From: Akkermansiaceae bacterium
GTDB taxonomy: Bacteria > Verrucomicrobiota > Verrucomicrobiia > Verrucomicrobiales > Akkermansiaceae
Direction: 5' to 3'
DNA: 60,178 nucleotides
Assembly: GCA_903878115.1 (NCBI GenBank)
Contig: CAIRGO010000018.1
Coordinates: 1 to 60,178, forward strand
Shown piece after piece: positions 8,056 to 17,606 of this stretch. Made by a program: the position numbers and the translations under genes. Numbering within the stretch: position 1 is the first letter of the stretch; each line of letters opens with the position of its first letter. The notes under the pieces were generated by a model that searched no databases, was not told the origin of the DNA, and saw only the letters and a list, made by a program, of their open reading frames with translations.

Positions 8056-10098
8056 TTAAAACGGAGCTTCTTCGTCCGTCCAACTGCTACCCACATTCCA
8101 TTCCTCGATCATATCGATCGGAAAATCATTCAAAAACCGCGATGGCTGCTGCATGATATCACCCGTGTATGATTTTGGATTAATCATCGGATAAAGCATA
8201 TACAATTGATCCTTGGCACGGGTGATGGCCACATAAAACAAGCGCCGCTCTTCCTCTAACATACCATTATCCCCTGCTTCCAGAACTCTAGCATTGGGGA
8301 ACTGCCCCTCAGCGAGCCAGATCAGAAATACCACTTTCCACTCCAACCCTTTTGCTTGATGGATCGATGACATTGTCACTTGCGGACCAGCATCGGCTTC
8401 TTTTTTTTTCGCAGCAGGATCACCGTCCGTGTTGCTCATCAAAGAAAGCTGCTCAAGAAATAGCAACACATCATCGAATGTCGTGCCATACTCTAACAAT
8501 TTTTCCACATCATTTTTGCGGTGTTCGTAATTATCAAAGCTGCTTTTCATGTAATCGTCATACATGCCCTCTAACACCGAATAAATCATATCCGATGGCC
8601 GCGCAAACCCCTCAATGGGAGTCATTTCATCAAGAATAAATCCGATCTGCTGCCAATCTGCTGCCGATTTTTTGGGCACTTTAATCGCATCGAAAACGTC
8701 CGAAAATCGCTCAGGAAGCTCCTCCTTCTCTGCCCAGCCAGATTTATACCATGCGCCCCACATTTTATCCGCCGATCCAGGACCAATGCCGGGCAGAAGC
8801 TGCACCAATCGCTTAAAGGCAACTTCATCACGACGATTGGTGACAAAACGCAAAAACGCGCTCACGTCTTTGATATGAGCCTGTTCAAAAAATCTCAATC
8901 CACTAGTGATTGCAAAGGGAATTCCGCGCAAGGTCATCTCCATCTGTATTTCCATGCTCTGAAAATGCGCTCGATACAGAATCGCGATTTCATCCAGCTC
9001 AACGCCCTCATTTTGCAACTCGATGATGCGTTGACCAACAAACTCCGCCTGCATCGTTGGGTCATCGACACTAACCAAAGCAGGCTTCATTTCTCCGCCA
9101 ATGCGCGATGCAATGAGATTTTTTTCAAAACGTTCTTTGTTTGCGCGAATCGCCACATTCGATAAATCCAAAATCTCAGGCACACTACGATAGTTCGTTT
9201 CAATCGTAAACTGACGACTCCCGGGCTTTTTCTCAGGAAAATCTAAGATATTAGCCATATCGGCACCACGCCATGAGTAGATCGATTGCGCATCATCACC
9301 GACAACCATTAAGCTATTTGTTTCGCCTTCTAACAACTCAATCAACTCACATTGCACATGGTTCGTGTCTTGAAATTCATCCACCAAAATATGGCGAAAT
9401 TTTTTCTGATACAGCGCCAACAGATCAGGCCTGCTTTTCAACAATGCAACCGTGCGAACTAAGAGATCATCAAAATCCATCGAGTTGGTTTTTTCCTTTT
9501 TCGCGATGTATGCCTCCATCACTTGCGCTAGCTCGATCAACCAATCTTCAAAGTAAGGATAGCGTTCTAGCACAATGTCTTCCAGAGCTTGCCCAGTATT
9601 TACCACCAAACTAAACATCGACGCAAGCACATCGGCTTTGGGGAATTTGTTTTTTTTGGTCTCGATTTTGCAGGCCGTCACCACCGAATTCATCATTGAT
9701 TTTTGATCATCTCGATCAAGAATTGTAAATGATTTGGTAAAACCAAACTCTTCCGCATGACGGCGCAAAATCCGGCTGCCGATCGAGTGGAAAGTACCCG
9801 CCCAGAGATCCGAAGTATCTTGCGATACCAATTCGCGCACCCGCGTAATCATTTCTTTGGCTGCTTTATTCGTAAAAGTAAGCAATAGAATATTCCGCGC
9901 CTCTACATCATGATCTAACAACCACGCGACGCGATAGGTGAGAGTGCGCGTTTTCCCTGATCCTGCTCCCGCAATTACTAAGGCACGACCATCTGGAGAA
10001 CTTACAGCCTTGAATTGCTCATCATTCAATTCCTTACGGTAATCGATGCCGGATTTGCTGGCGGCAGATTTCCGCTGAATTTGATAGTCCCGTGCCAT
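8056..10098 (-). CDS. UvrD/PcrA-type superfamily-1 DNA helicase
   Basis: 680 aa from the ATG at 10098; an upstream GTG would overlap the preceding gene. Motif I GAGSGKT is at 44-50, followed by motif Ia TFTNKAAKEM, Walker B DEFQDTN, motif III GDDAQSIYSWRGA, motif IV near NYRS, motif V SSIHQAKGLEW and motif VI YVAITRAKDQL. This is the complete 3'-to-5' helicase set. The family removes damaged strands in excision repair and dismantles RecA filaments. It follows the adenosyltransferase gene by 2 bp, last of a three-gene operon. Length is slightly below E. coli UvrD (720), mostly at the C-terminus, where the RNA-polymerase-binding tail is not evident. Confidence 0.92.
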   Translation of the reverse strand: MARDYQIQRKSAASKSGIDYRKELNDEQFKAVSSPDGRALVIAGAGSGKTRTLTYRVAWLLDHDVEARNILLLTFTNKAAKEMITRVRELVSQDTSDLWAGTFHSIGSRILRRHAEEFGFTKSFTILDRDDQKSMMNSVVTACKIETKKNKFPKADVLASMFSLVVNTGQALEDIVLERYPYFEDWLIELAQVMEAYIAKKEKTNSMDFDDLLVRTVALLKSRPDLLALYQKKFRHILVDEFQDTNHVQCELIELLEGETNSLMVVGDDAQSIYSWRGADMANILDFPEKKPGSRQFTIETNYRSVPEILDLSNVAIRANKERFEKNLIASRIGGEMKPALVSVDDPTMQAEFVGQRIIELQNEGVELDEIAILYRAHFQSMEIQMEMTLRGIPFAITSGLRFFEQAHIKDVSAFLRFVTNRRDEVAFKRLVQLLPGIGPGSADKMWGAWYKSGWAEKEELPERFSDVFDAIKVPKKSAADWQQIGFILDEMTPIEGFARPSDMIYSVLEGMYDDYMKSSFDNYEHRKNDVEKLLEYGTTFDDVLLFLEQLSLMSNTDGDPAAKKKEADAGPQVTMSSIHQAKGLEWKVVFLIWLAEGQFPNARVLEAGDNGMLEEERRLFYVAITRAKDQLYMLYPMINPKSYTGDIMQQPSRFLNDFPIDMIEEWNVGSSWTDEEAPF

Positions 10099-10100
10099 GG

Positions 10101-10640
10101 TCAGATTTCTGATTTCTCCTCCACGCGAGCGAGAATCCACAGCAAATCAGAGAGTCGATTGAAGAATAAACGCACACATTCATCGACGAACTCTCCACTT
10201 TCATGCAAAATCCATACACTGCGTTCTGCGCGGCGCGCTATCGAACGAGCCATGTCAAGCGCTGCTGCGCCGATCGCGCCCTCAGCCCCTGGCCGTGCCC
10301 AATCGGTATAGCGGACGCCACGGGCTTCCATCGCTTGTGCTGTTTCCTCTAACCAAATGACATCATCATCATGAATCGCAGAATAGCCAGCAGCGCGATA
10401 GCGATCATGATCCTCGCACAAGGTTGCTAAAAGCCCCATCGCCGCCACTAAACGTTCTTGGATTCGATCGACGATGGCTTCCCATTCTATACGCAAACCT
10501 GCCGCTCTTGCCATTCCCAATGCAGCGTTTAGCTCATCCACTGCACCAAGAGCATCGATGCGCAACGAAGTCTTGGCAATGCGTTTGCCAAAAAGCAAAT
10601 CAGTGGTTCCTCCATCACCACGTTTGGTGATAATACTCAT
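10101..10640 (-). CDS. Cob(I)yrinic acid a,c-diamide adenosyltransferase, PduO type
   Basis: 179 aa, normal for the family. It transfers adenosyl from ATP to cob(I)alamin to make adenosylcobalamin. The N-terminal TKRGDGGTTDLLFGKR is the ATP-binding signature. LGAVDELNAALGMAR and the late helix ARSIARRAERSVW, carrying the conserved Arg pair, complete the trimeric helical bundle. The start overlaps the preceding gene by 4 nt. No other cobalamin gene is in the window, so it probably serves salvage of imported corrinoid. Confidence 0.92.
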   Translation of the reverse strand: MSIITKRGDGGTTDLLFGKRIAKTSLRIDALGAVDELNAALGMARAAGLRIEWEAIVDRIQERLVAAMGLLATLCEDHDRYRAAGYSAIHDDDVIWLEETAQAMEARGVRYTDWARPGAEGAIGAAALDMARSIARRAERSVWILHESGEFVDECVRLFFNRLSDLLWILARVEEKSEI

Positions 10641-11251
10641 GGCTGCGAATTTTTTTGAGCTTGCTGATTCTCCACCGTGCCTTTCGCATCAGGTTTTACA
10701 TCGGTCAAAAAATCCCAAGAAACTTTTTTACGATCCATGCGCAGTATTTCCGAGGCATAGACAGCATCCTCATTTTTCGGATCCATTTCTGCCGCGATTT
10801 CAATGAAGCAATGACCTAACAAAACATCCTCTTCTTGCCCTTGTTTGTCGAGCAATTGACCACGCGTTAACAATAATCGTGCAAGAACTTCAGAGCTATA
10901 ATCACCTTCGATTTTTTCTGGAAGGATTCCACGCTGCAATTGATAACACATCACCACAGCCTTACGGTTTCGCGAGGAAAGATGCAGCGAGAGAGCCAAC
11001 AAACGCCTGGCTTGACTCAATGATTCTGCAGAACCTTTCGCGATCGCGATTTGGTTACCCGCATAATTCGCAAGATTGATCGCATACTCCTCGCGTTCTT
11101 TATCTAGCATTCCCAATTTATCAGTGAATACGCCACTACCAACGACAGGACTCTTGAATTCAAAAGTTTTCTTCTCCTCCGCCTGAACCATCAGGGAGAG
11201 AAAAAAACTCCACATCATCGCTTGCCACACACGCATCATCGGCGTTAGCAT
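10637..11251 (-). CDS. Secreted protein of unknown function
   Basis: 204 aa, not recognised. An N-terminal hydrophobic stretch (MMWSFFLSLMVQA) is a likely signal peptide; a second ATG four codons on (11239) is an alternative start. Residues 60-180 are helical with a tetratricopeptide-like rhythm (YAGNQIAIAKG, ARRLLALSLHLS, LGHCFIEIAAEMDP), which suggests a scaffold of helix pairs. First gene of the operon with the adenosyltransferase and helicase, overlapping the next gene by 4 nt. Nothing links its role to theirs. Confidence 0.65.
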   Translation of the reverse strand: MLTPMMRVWQAMMWSFFLSLMVQAEEKKTFEFKSPVVGSGVFTDKLGMLDKEREEYAINLANYAGNQIAIAKGSAESLSQARRLLALSLHLSSRNRKAVVMCYQLQRGILPEKIEGDYSSEVLARLLLTRGQLLDKQGQEEDVLLGHCFIEIAAEMDPKNEDAVYASEILRMDRKKVSWDFLTDVKPDAKGTVENQQAQKNSQP

Positions 11252-11274
11252 CCAACCAACTCAGAATTTATCAA

Positions 11275-11823
11275 GTGCCAAATCATTCAATCGCGGAAAA
11301 CAAACGAATTTTGCGGAAAAAAATCCGCTCAATTCGCGTAGAAAACGCGCCAGAAAAATCGCAATTGCTGAGCGCCGCATTATACGATCATCTATCTTCT
11401 CGCCCGGATTTCCAAACGATTGCTCTCTATTCAGCGATGCAGGGAGAGCCTGACATCACCACATTGCTTGCTTTGTTGCCTTATAGAACATTTGTATTTC
11501 CGCGCATTTGCGAAGAGGAGATGCACTTCTATGTCGTGAACTCTCTCCACGACGATTTAGAAAAAGGTCGATGGGACATTCTCGAACCCAAATCGACCTG
11601 CGCGATGATCGACAGCAAAAAAATCGATTTATTTCTCTGCCCCGGCATGGGCTTCACAAAATCTGGTCAACGCCTTGGCAAAGGTCGCGGCTATTATGAT
11701 CGCTATTTCCACCACCACTCTCATCAGGCACCATGCTATGGCGTAACATTTTCTGAGATGATTTTTGCCGAACTCCCCCACGATCAGCACGATGTAACGA
11801 TGCAGATGGTGTTCGACGCATAA
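11275..11823 (+). CDS. 5-formyltetrahydrofolate cyclo-ligase
   Basis: 182 aa with a GTG start. The enzyme converts 5-formyl-THF to 5,10-methenyl-THF using ATP. The N-terminal basic helix (RILRKKIRSIR) binds nucleotide, and the signature GQRLGKGRGYYDRYF near residues 130-145 holds the phosphate and folate site. Length is typical. It is divergent from the 10637-11251 gene with only 23 bp between starts, and converges with the sulfotransferase gene. No Shine-Dalgarno sequence is visible. Confidence 0.9.
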   Translation: MPNHSIAENKRILRKKIRSIRVENAPEKSQLLSAALYDHLSSRPDFQTIALYSAMQGEPDITTLLALLPYRTFVFPRICEEEMHFYVVNSLHDDLEKGRWDILEPKSTCAMIDSKKIDLFLCPGMGFTKSGQRLGKGRGYYDRYFHHHSHQAPCYGVTFSEMIFAELPHDQHDVTMQMVFDA

Positions 11824-11842
11824 TCACATTCATAAAAATGAA

Positions 11843-12547
11843 TCAGGCGGAAACAGCGTCAGGATCAAAAACATAGCCCATCAATTTGATTTCACGTCTG
11901 AACTCATTCGCCACTTTTTCCTTCGTCTCTTCGTCGTAGTACTCACGATAATCAACCTTATCAGCAGTGATATTGGTTTTTTCCCGAGGCATTTTACCAT
12001 CATAAGGAACCCCCAAACGCTGGCAAAGTGAAGTAAAAGAATCGTTGAAGTTCTTGAAATCAAAGACCTCATCCATCATATTTGTTTCACCGTCGAAATA
12101 CAGCCGAGCATCAAGTGGCAGACGGTGAGTCTTCTTGAGAACGTAATCGCGAAATGACGGCAATTCGCGACCTTGTCCGAATTTTTTCCAGTTATAATAA
12201 GAAACGACTTTTTCCCAAGGATTTCTCTCGAAGCAAAATTTATGGTAACTATTCCAGATTTCTTCCCCGATAAGTTCACGCACGCGCAGAGCCGGCATGT
12301 GCTCGTAATACCATTTTCCTAACAACGGAGAATGTCGATCCAAGCATTTTCGCACCAATCGCGAATTAGCGTAGGCTCTACCTAGCAACGATGGCTCATG
12401 ATAGTTTTTTGCACAGCTCTTGTCAGAATCCATCGGGGTGACGACATCGTCCACTCCGCAGAGGGGGCCTAACGCCATTTCCATACTACTCCCAGCTGTC
12501 TTGTGGACTTTGATGAAAATAAACTTGAATTGGTGACTGATGATCAT
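11843..12547 (-). CDS. Sulfotransferase-family protein
   Basis: 234 aa. The N-terminal FIFIKVHKTAGSSMEMAL contains the 5'-phosphosulfate-binding loop (KVHKTAGSS, about 13-21) of PAPS-dependent sulfotransferases. CFERNPWEKVVSYYNW is the 3'-phosphate-binding element with conserved Arg and Ser. The family transfers sulfate to sugars of surface polysaccharides. It stands as a single gene convergent with the cyclo-ligase, with no glycosyltransferase nearby, so the acceptor is unknown. Confidence 0.85.
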   Translation of the reverse strand: MIISHQFKFIFIKVHKTAGSSMEMALGPLCGVDDVVTPMDSDKSCAKNYHEPSLLGRAYANSRLVRKCLDRHSPLLGKWYYEHMPALRVRELIGEEIWNSYHKFCFERNPWEKVVSYYNWKKFGQGRELPSFRDYVLKKTHRLPLDARLYFDGETNMMDEVFDFKNFNDSFTSLCQRLGVPYDGKMPREKTNITADKVDYREYYDEETKEKVANEFRREIKLMGYVFDPDAVSA

Positions 12548-12726
12548 CTCTCAAAAGAATCTAATCGCTCGGCCAATCTGTCGAGAGTTTTTTCGCTAAA
12601 TTCACGAATACCATCACCGCCTACTCAAAGGAAAGCACATGGCAACCAAGTCTCGCTAACTCATACCAGGCTTTCGTAGTTTTCCATAGCAATCTGACGA
12701 AAATCTGCTAAAATATTCCCCGTTAC

Positions 12727-14043
12727 ATGTTTGAAGTTAGAGAACGCCCCGAAATGGTCGAGAGAGCAATGCTAGTAAGCATTTATTTCGACCCACGTGA
12801 AGAAGTAGAAGCTGAATCACTGTTGGAAGAGCTCCACGAACTTGTGGACACTCTGGGCATTAATATCGTGCACACTGTTTTCTATCGCAGCCGTGCATTG
12901 CACAAACAATTCCTCTGCGGCACGGGAAAAGCGGAGGAGATTATTGCTCTGGCAAAAACGTATGAGTGCGATGTGATTGTTTTTGATAATTCACTGGCAC
13001 CATCGCAGCAACGGGCTTGGGAAAAACTCGGCGATGTTGCCGTCATCGATCGCGAGGAAGTCATCCTAGATATTTTCAATCGTCGTGCGCAAAGCAAAGA
13101 AGCACGCATTCAGGTCGACTTAGCCCGCATGCAATATGCGTTGCCACGCATGGCACGTATGTGGGGTCACCTTGATCGTGAAGGTGGTGGCGGATCTAGT
13201 GGCGGGGGAGCGGCCAACCGTGGTATGGGCGAAAAACAAATCGAGGTGGACCGTCGATTAGCGCACACTCGGATTGATCGACTCAAACGCGAGCTAGAAG
13301 ACGTCCGCAGTCAGCGGAAGACTCAACGTAAAGAACGCGAAAAATTAGGCACCGCGCACGCCGCCATCGTCGGCTACACCAACTCAGGGAAATCCACGTT
13401 GCTCAATCAGCTATCAGGCTCCGACGTGCTTGCGAAGGACATGCTCTTTGCCACATTGGATACCACCACGCGACGCATCGAATTGCCTGATGGCCAGCCA
13501 TTATTACTCACCGACACGGTAGGTTTTGTGCGGAATCTGCCGCACCGACTCATCGAGGCCTTCAAAGCAACTTTAGAAGAAGCCGTGCTCGCCGATTTCC
13601 TGATTCACGTATTGGATGCATCATCACCAGAAATTGATCGACTTTACGACACTACGCTAGAGGTGCTGGAAGAACTGGGTGCTGGTGATAAAAAAATCAT
13701 CACTGTATTGAACAAACACGATTTGTTAGAAGATCCGGTGCAACGGCTACTCATCGAAAATCGCTATCCTGGCGCGATCTTTATCTCCGCATCACGTGGC
13801 GAAAATCTAGATACACTAATGTCGAAATGCTGCGAGGCATTAGCGGATCGCATCCACAAAGCATACTACCGCATTCCGCAAACACGTGGCGACATACTCA
13901 ATCTATTACACCGCGATGCAAAAGTGCTATCGACCACCTACGAAGAAAATGATATATTACTCTCAGCGATTGTTCCTGCTGCCATTGCTGGGAAGTTAGA
14001 AGCTTTTGCTGAACCATTGCCGACCATTGATTCTCCCCTATGA
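12727..14043 (+). CDS. hflX: GTPase HflX
   Basis: 438 aa. The N-terminal HflX domain (about 1-190) ends in the glycine-rich linker GGGGSSGGGAANRGMGEKQ. The GTPase domain has G1 GYTNSGKST, the G2 region TLDTTTR, G3 DTVGF and G4 NKHD. HflX binds the large ribosomal subunit and splits stalled 70S ribosomes, for example after heat stress. An A/T-rich TAAAAT lies shortly upstream of the ATG. The stop overlaps the start of the next gene (ATGA), so the two are translated together. Confidence 0.95.
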   Translation: MFEVRERPEMVERAMLVSIYFDPREEVEAESLLEELHELVDTLGINIVHTVFYRSRALHKQFLCGTGKAEEIIALAKTYECDVIVFDNSLAPSQQRAWEKLGDVAVIDREEVILDIFNRRAQSKEARIQVDLARMQYALPRMARMWGHLDREGGGGSSGGGAANRGMGEKQIEVDRRLAHTRIDRLKRELEDVRSQRKTQRKEREKLGTAHAAIVGYTNSGKSTLLNQLSGSDVLAKDMLFATLDTTTRRIELPDGQPLLLTDTVGFVRNLPHRLIEAFKATLEEAVLADFLIHVLDASSPEIDRLYDTTLEVLEELGAGDKKIITVLNKHDLLEDPVQRLLIENRYPGAIFISASRGENLDTLMSKCCEALADRIHKAYYRIPQTRGDILNLLHRDAKVLSTTYEENDILLSAIVPAAIAGKLEAFAEPLPTIDSPL

Positions 14044-15167
14044 ACAAAATTCCGTTGATCTCACTTTGTGCTTTTTTCTGCATTAGTCTTCACTCCCATG
14101 CTCAGCAGCCAGCTGTCAAGGTGACGCCTCAAGCAATAAAAGTGACACCCTTACTCGACCCCGAGTCCACACCCTTAGCAAAACCGTTAGAGAGCGATGC
14201 CACTGTTCAAGGAAAGCCAACAGGCGATGATGCAATTCGTTTGCAAATATTTCTGGATCAATTGAATTTTGGACCTGGCGTCATTGACGGCAAACCTGGG
14301 CTTTTTACAGAGCACGCAGTCAAGGCATGGAATGAAGTAAATGGGCATCCGTTAGAAGATTGGACAGCTGTGATTGCCGCTGCTAACAAAGCCGTTGCGC
14401 AACCATTTATCGTCGCGAAAGTTCCAGACGTCATCGCAAAATGGGTCAATGGAAAATTACCCAACGATCGCATCATGCAATCAAAAGAAAAGCGCCTCAG
14501 TTATCGCAGTACTGGCGAACTTATGGCAGAAAGGTTTCATACCGATGTTGATTATTTATTGGAAATAAATGGCGCTAAAATCATCTACAATCTAAAAGTG
14601 GGAAGTGAACTCAAGGTTCCTAACGTGAAGCCATTCACCATCGAAAACGTTGCTGAAATACAATACCAGAAAGATGAAACAAAAGCGCAGCGTCATGTGG
14701 TGATCGACACCAAACGCAATCAACTGCGAATTTTTGAGGCTGCACCGGCAGCACGTGTCGTTGAGGAAAACCCCGATGGAACGATCAAGGAATCACCGCC
14801 AACGGCCAACCGCTCGTTGATTGCAACATTTCCCATCACTCCAGGCAAAAAACAATTTATACACTACGGCATGTGGGAAGTGAAAACCTGTGTTGAATTC
14901 CCAGGATGGCGTTATGACAAATCGTTATTAGAAACGGGCAAACGCAGCAAAGATAAATCGAAAGTGTATGACCTTCCCTCTGGACCTAACAGCCCCGTTG
15001 GCGTTATGTGGTGTGGACTCAGCAAGTCAGGCATCGGCATGCACGGCACGGCAGATCCAGAGACCATCGGTCGCGCTCAATCAGCTGGCTGCATTCGCCT
15101 AGCCAACTGGGATGCCATACGCCTCCCTACTTTGATCAGCCCCGGCACAACTGCTGAAATCCGTTAG
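14040..15167 (+). CDS. Secreted L,D-transpeptidase with peptidoglycan-binding domain
   Basis: 375 aa. It has a signal peptide (1-21), a proline/lysine-rich linker, and a peptidoglycan-binding-type fold around 62-105 (LQIFLDQLNFGPGVIDGKPG). A LysM-like stretch follows (about 155-195, YRSTGELMAERFHTDVDYLL), then the YkuD catalytic domain (about 220-375). The catalytic motif is HGTADPETIGRAQSAGCIRL, with the His and the nucleophilic Cys present. It makes 3-3 cross-links in peptidoglycan or attaches proteins to it in the periplasm. Translationally coupled to hflX by a 4-nt overlap. Confidence 0.9.
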   Translation: MNKIPLISLCAFFCISLHSHAQQPAVKVTPQAIKVTPLLDPESTPLAKPLESDATVQGKPTGDDAIRLQIFLDQLNFGPGVIDGKPGLFTEHAVKAWNEVNGHPLEDWTAVIAAANKAVAQPFIVAKVPDVIAKWVNGKLPNDRIMQSKEKRLSYRSTGELMAERFHTDVDYLLEINGAKIIYNLKVGSELKVPNVKPFTIENVAEIQYQKDETKAQRHVVIDTKRNQLRIFEAAPAARVVEENPDGTIKESPPTANRSLIATFPITPGKKQFIHYGMWEVKTCVEFPGWRYDKSLLETGKRSKDKSKVYDLPSGPNSPVGVMWCGLSKSGIGMHGTADPETIGRAQSAGCIRLANWDAIRLPTLISPGTTAEIR

Positions 15168-15183
15168 ACAATAACACGAGAGA

Positions 15184-16299
15184 TCATTTCCCCTCCAAGA
15201 TCACCTGCAAGGCGATGGAGAAATAATCAGCATAGCCACGCGGAAAGCTGTGGCTCTTTCCAGGAAACTCGTGACGATAAGCATGTGCTTTTGTAGCTCC
15301 TAACATTTTCACCATCTCGTTTGAACGAATTTTTGGACCATCCCCTTCCCCACTGATCCACGAGAAAAAATATGTTTGTGGCCGAGAATTTTTACCGCCT
15401 TTTTCTAATGCCTCACGAAAACGATTGCCATAACGAGAGCCAGGACTCATGACGATACAACCACACAGTTGTTCTGGATGAGAGGCTGTCACATCGGCAG
15501 CGAGTTGTCCGCCTTGAGAAAATCCAATAGCGCTGATTTTTCCGTGAAGAATCGTGACTTCATCACCGTGTCGTTTGATCGCTTGTTGTATATGTTGCCA
15601 ATCATTCTCGTAGCTGGCTGACCACATAAATGTATTACGTCCAATTGGAATACTGCCACTCACAGATAAAAAAGCAACGTTTAGGTCATTGCATATTTTT
15701 TGATGATCATCGCCAGAAAAATCCTCTGGCTGCGAACCGAAACCGTGCAGGCCCAAGACTAAGGGAATGGCTTTTTTACCATCGTAGTTACTAGGAAGCG
15801 TCAAGACATCGCGGTAAAATCCAGATGATTTCCATATTTCCGCACAGGACAACAAAAATGACTTTCCCGTTTGCCAACGAGTATCGGCAATGAGACTAGC
15901 AAAGCGCGGGTCCGACTGTATTTCACCAGCATCGCACTCATTTTCACGTGCCGCTCTTTGCAACCAATACCATGCAGCCTCAACATTTTTAGCCTCAGCA
16001 TTTCTCGCCGCCACCTCGAGGAAAAGATCGGCGCATTCTTGCTTCTCGACTAACCAAGTGAGCATCGCAATGGCATCGACCACTTGATTTTTCTTGTCAT
16101 CACAGGATTTCACCAAGGCTTCGATCTGCGCTCGGTTGAGCGATTCCAGTTGCCATTTTTTCACTAATTCAGAGTCAGCCACAGGCACTTCCACTGAAAT
16201 TGTTGCCGCAGGCATGTTGCTGGGCAATGGCGCTTCTTTGACCACAGTTTTTGCACTCAGAGGCAGAGTCAAAAAAGAACAATAGATGAACAGTTTCAT
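15184..16299 (-). CDS. Secreted alpha/beta-hydrolase (phospholipase/carboxylesterase type)
   Basis: 371 aa. Residues 1-17 are a signal peptide. About 18-150 is helical with a repeat-like region (AWYWLQRAARENE), and about 170-371 is an alpha/beta hydrolase. The oxyanion region is LGLHGFGSQPEDF, the nucleophile elbow is GFSQG, and the late SHSFP carries the probable catalytic His. The substrate is unknown. Last of three genes (18169 to 15184) separated by 5 bp or overlapping; all three products carry export signals. Confidence 0.8.
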   Translation of the reverse strand: MKLFIYCSFLTLPLSAKTVVKEAPLPSNMPAATISVEVPVADSELVKKWQLESLNRAQIEALVKSCDDKKNQVVDAIAMLTWLVEKQECADLFLEVAARNAEAKNVEAAWYWLQRAARENECDAGEIQSDPRFASLIADTRWQTGKSFLLSCAEIWKSSGFYRDVLTLPSNYDGKKAIPLVLGLHGFGSQPEDFSGDDHQKICNDLNVAFLSVSGSIPIGRNTFMWSASYENDWQHIQQAIKRHGDEVTILHGKISAIGFSQGGQLAADVTASHPEQLCGCIVMSPGSRYGNRFREALEKGGKNSRPQTYFFSWISGEGDGPKIRSNEMVKMLGATKAHAYRHEFPGKSHSFPRGYADYFSIALQVILEGK

Positions 16300-16304
16300 G
16301 ATGA

Positions 16305-17606
16305 TTATTTCACCTGATCCATCATCGCTTGATCAGCGGCATTGATGAATCGAATTTGTGTGTCGCTGATACGATCAACGCGTAAATAACGTCCTTCAGA
16401 GGTTTTGACTACTGCGCCAATGACAGGTTCAGTAGTGGATTCAACAAAACCTGCCAGCATAGATAAACTAGCATTCGTGGCTCCCTCGGCGGATTTTTTA
16501 TCCTTAAATGCCATGACCCATACGAGGTGGAAAGTCTGGTCATCCGTCGCAAATAAACGCCAGCGATCATCAACGAGCTCTTCCGCTAAATCACGTGACT
16601 CTTTTACATCGCCCAACCGATCAAACCACAGGCGTAATCCCAAAGCACCTGCTGCATCTTCAATCACCATCTCGCCCGGTGTCTCAGCTAACTCCAGTGA
16701 CTGCGTAGCGATCTCCCGCTCATAGGGAAACATGATCTCGGCTGAATGCTGCGGTGGTTTGCGTAGTTTATCTAATAACTCGGCAGAACCTTTTACCAGG
16801 AGTTCATCGGCATACGTTTTCCCTTCGATGCCTGCGAATGAAGCTAATCCTTGTAGAAATGGAGGCAAACTCAGCATCAACTGCGCGGCCTCGTTGTCTT
16901 CTTTCAACGACATAAATCCTATCGCCCGGGCATTTTCTTGAAAAAATTTCGACTCCACACCAGCCGCCACTCCGCTGTGTAAGGCATCACGAATGCGCAC
17001 GAACTCATCGGTAATTTCACCTTGCGCGGCTGGAAAATGTTGATTCAGTAAAATACGAGCCAAAGCCCGTAATAGCGATGCTTGGTCAGGAATATTTGCC
17101 ATTTGAAAACGATTGGTCACCCAGGCTTCGCCACTGAATTCATCGAACCAGGCACGCGCTCCAACGGCGCGAAGCGCAGCCAATTGATGACCCAAACGAT
17201 CCTCCTGACGCAGCCATCCAATCAACCGATAAGCGATTTGGCGATCATCCAATCCGCCATCGCCATAGCGAGCTTCCATGGAAGCCAACACACGATCAGG
17301 CAGTTCCTCTATCGCTACCTGATGCACTACCGGCGTCGAAACAAAACGAAGCCCGAGCTGCTTCTCAACACGTTCAATGAATTCTGGAGGAACCGAAAAC
17401 TCTCCTCCACCTTGAGAAAGCGAACGCAGTGCCTCGTTTTCCTTCGTAAGTTGATCCACCTGCTGTTGCAATGCCACCAATTCCACAGCATCTAACGCCC
17501 CATTCGACGGTAACATTGCACCGTTGTGAGCGCCATGCATCCAGCCACCCACAGCAATCGCAACCCCTAACAAAATGGGCAATAATCGATCTGCGGAAAC
17601 TCTCAT
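16305..17606 (-). CDS. Membrane-anchored protein of unknown function
   Basis: 433 aa, not recognised. A transmembrane helix (about 9-25) is followed by a short coiled coil (about 40-65, LVALQQQVDQLTKENEALRSL) and a large helical extracytoplasmic part. There are no cysteines in the mature part and no catalytic motif was seen. The start overlaps the preceding lipoprotein gene by 4 nt, and the hydrolase follows after 5 bp. It may bind the neighbouring exported proteins, but this is only positional. Confidence 0.7.
   Translation of the reverse strand: MRVSADRLLPILLGVAIAVGGWMHGAHNGAMLPSNGALDAVELVALQQQVDQLTKENEALRSLSQGGGEFSVPPEFIERVEKQLGLRFVSTPVVHQVAIEELPDRVLASMEARYGDGGLDDRQIAYRLIGWLRQEDRLGHQLAALRAVGARAWFDEFSGEAWVTNRFQMANIPDQASLLRALARILLNQHFPAAQGEITDEFVRIRDALHSGVAAGVESKFFQENARAIGFMSLKEDNEAAQLMLSLPPFLQGLASFAGIEGKTYADELLVKGSAELLDKLRKPPQHSAEIMFPYEREIATQSLELAETPGEMVIEDAAGALGLRLWFDRLGDVKESRDLAEELVDDRWRLFATDDQTFHLVWVMAFKDKKSAEGATNASLSMLAGFVESTTEPVIGAVVKTSEGRYLRVDRISDTQIRFINAADQAMMDQVK

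Noticed and set aside
11828-11846. Bidirectional terminator between the cyclo-ligase and sulfotransferase genes
   Set aside because: ATTCAT/ATGAAT dyad is short, A/T only and lacks T runs.
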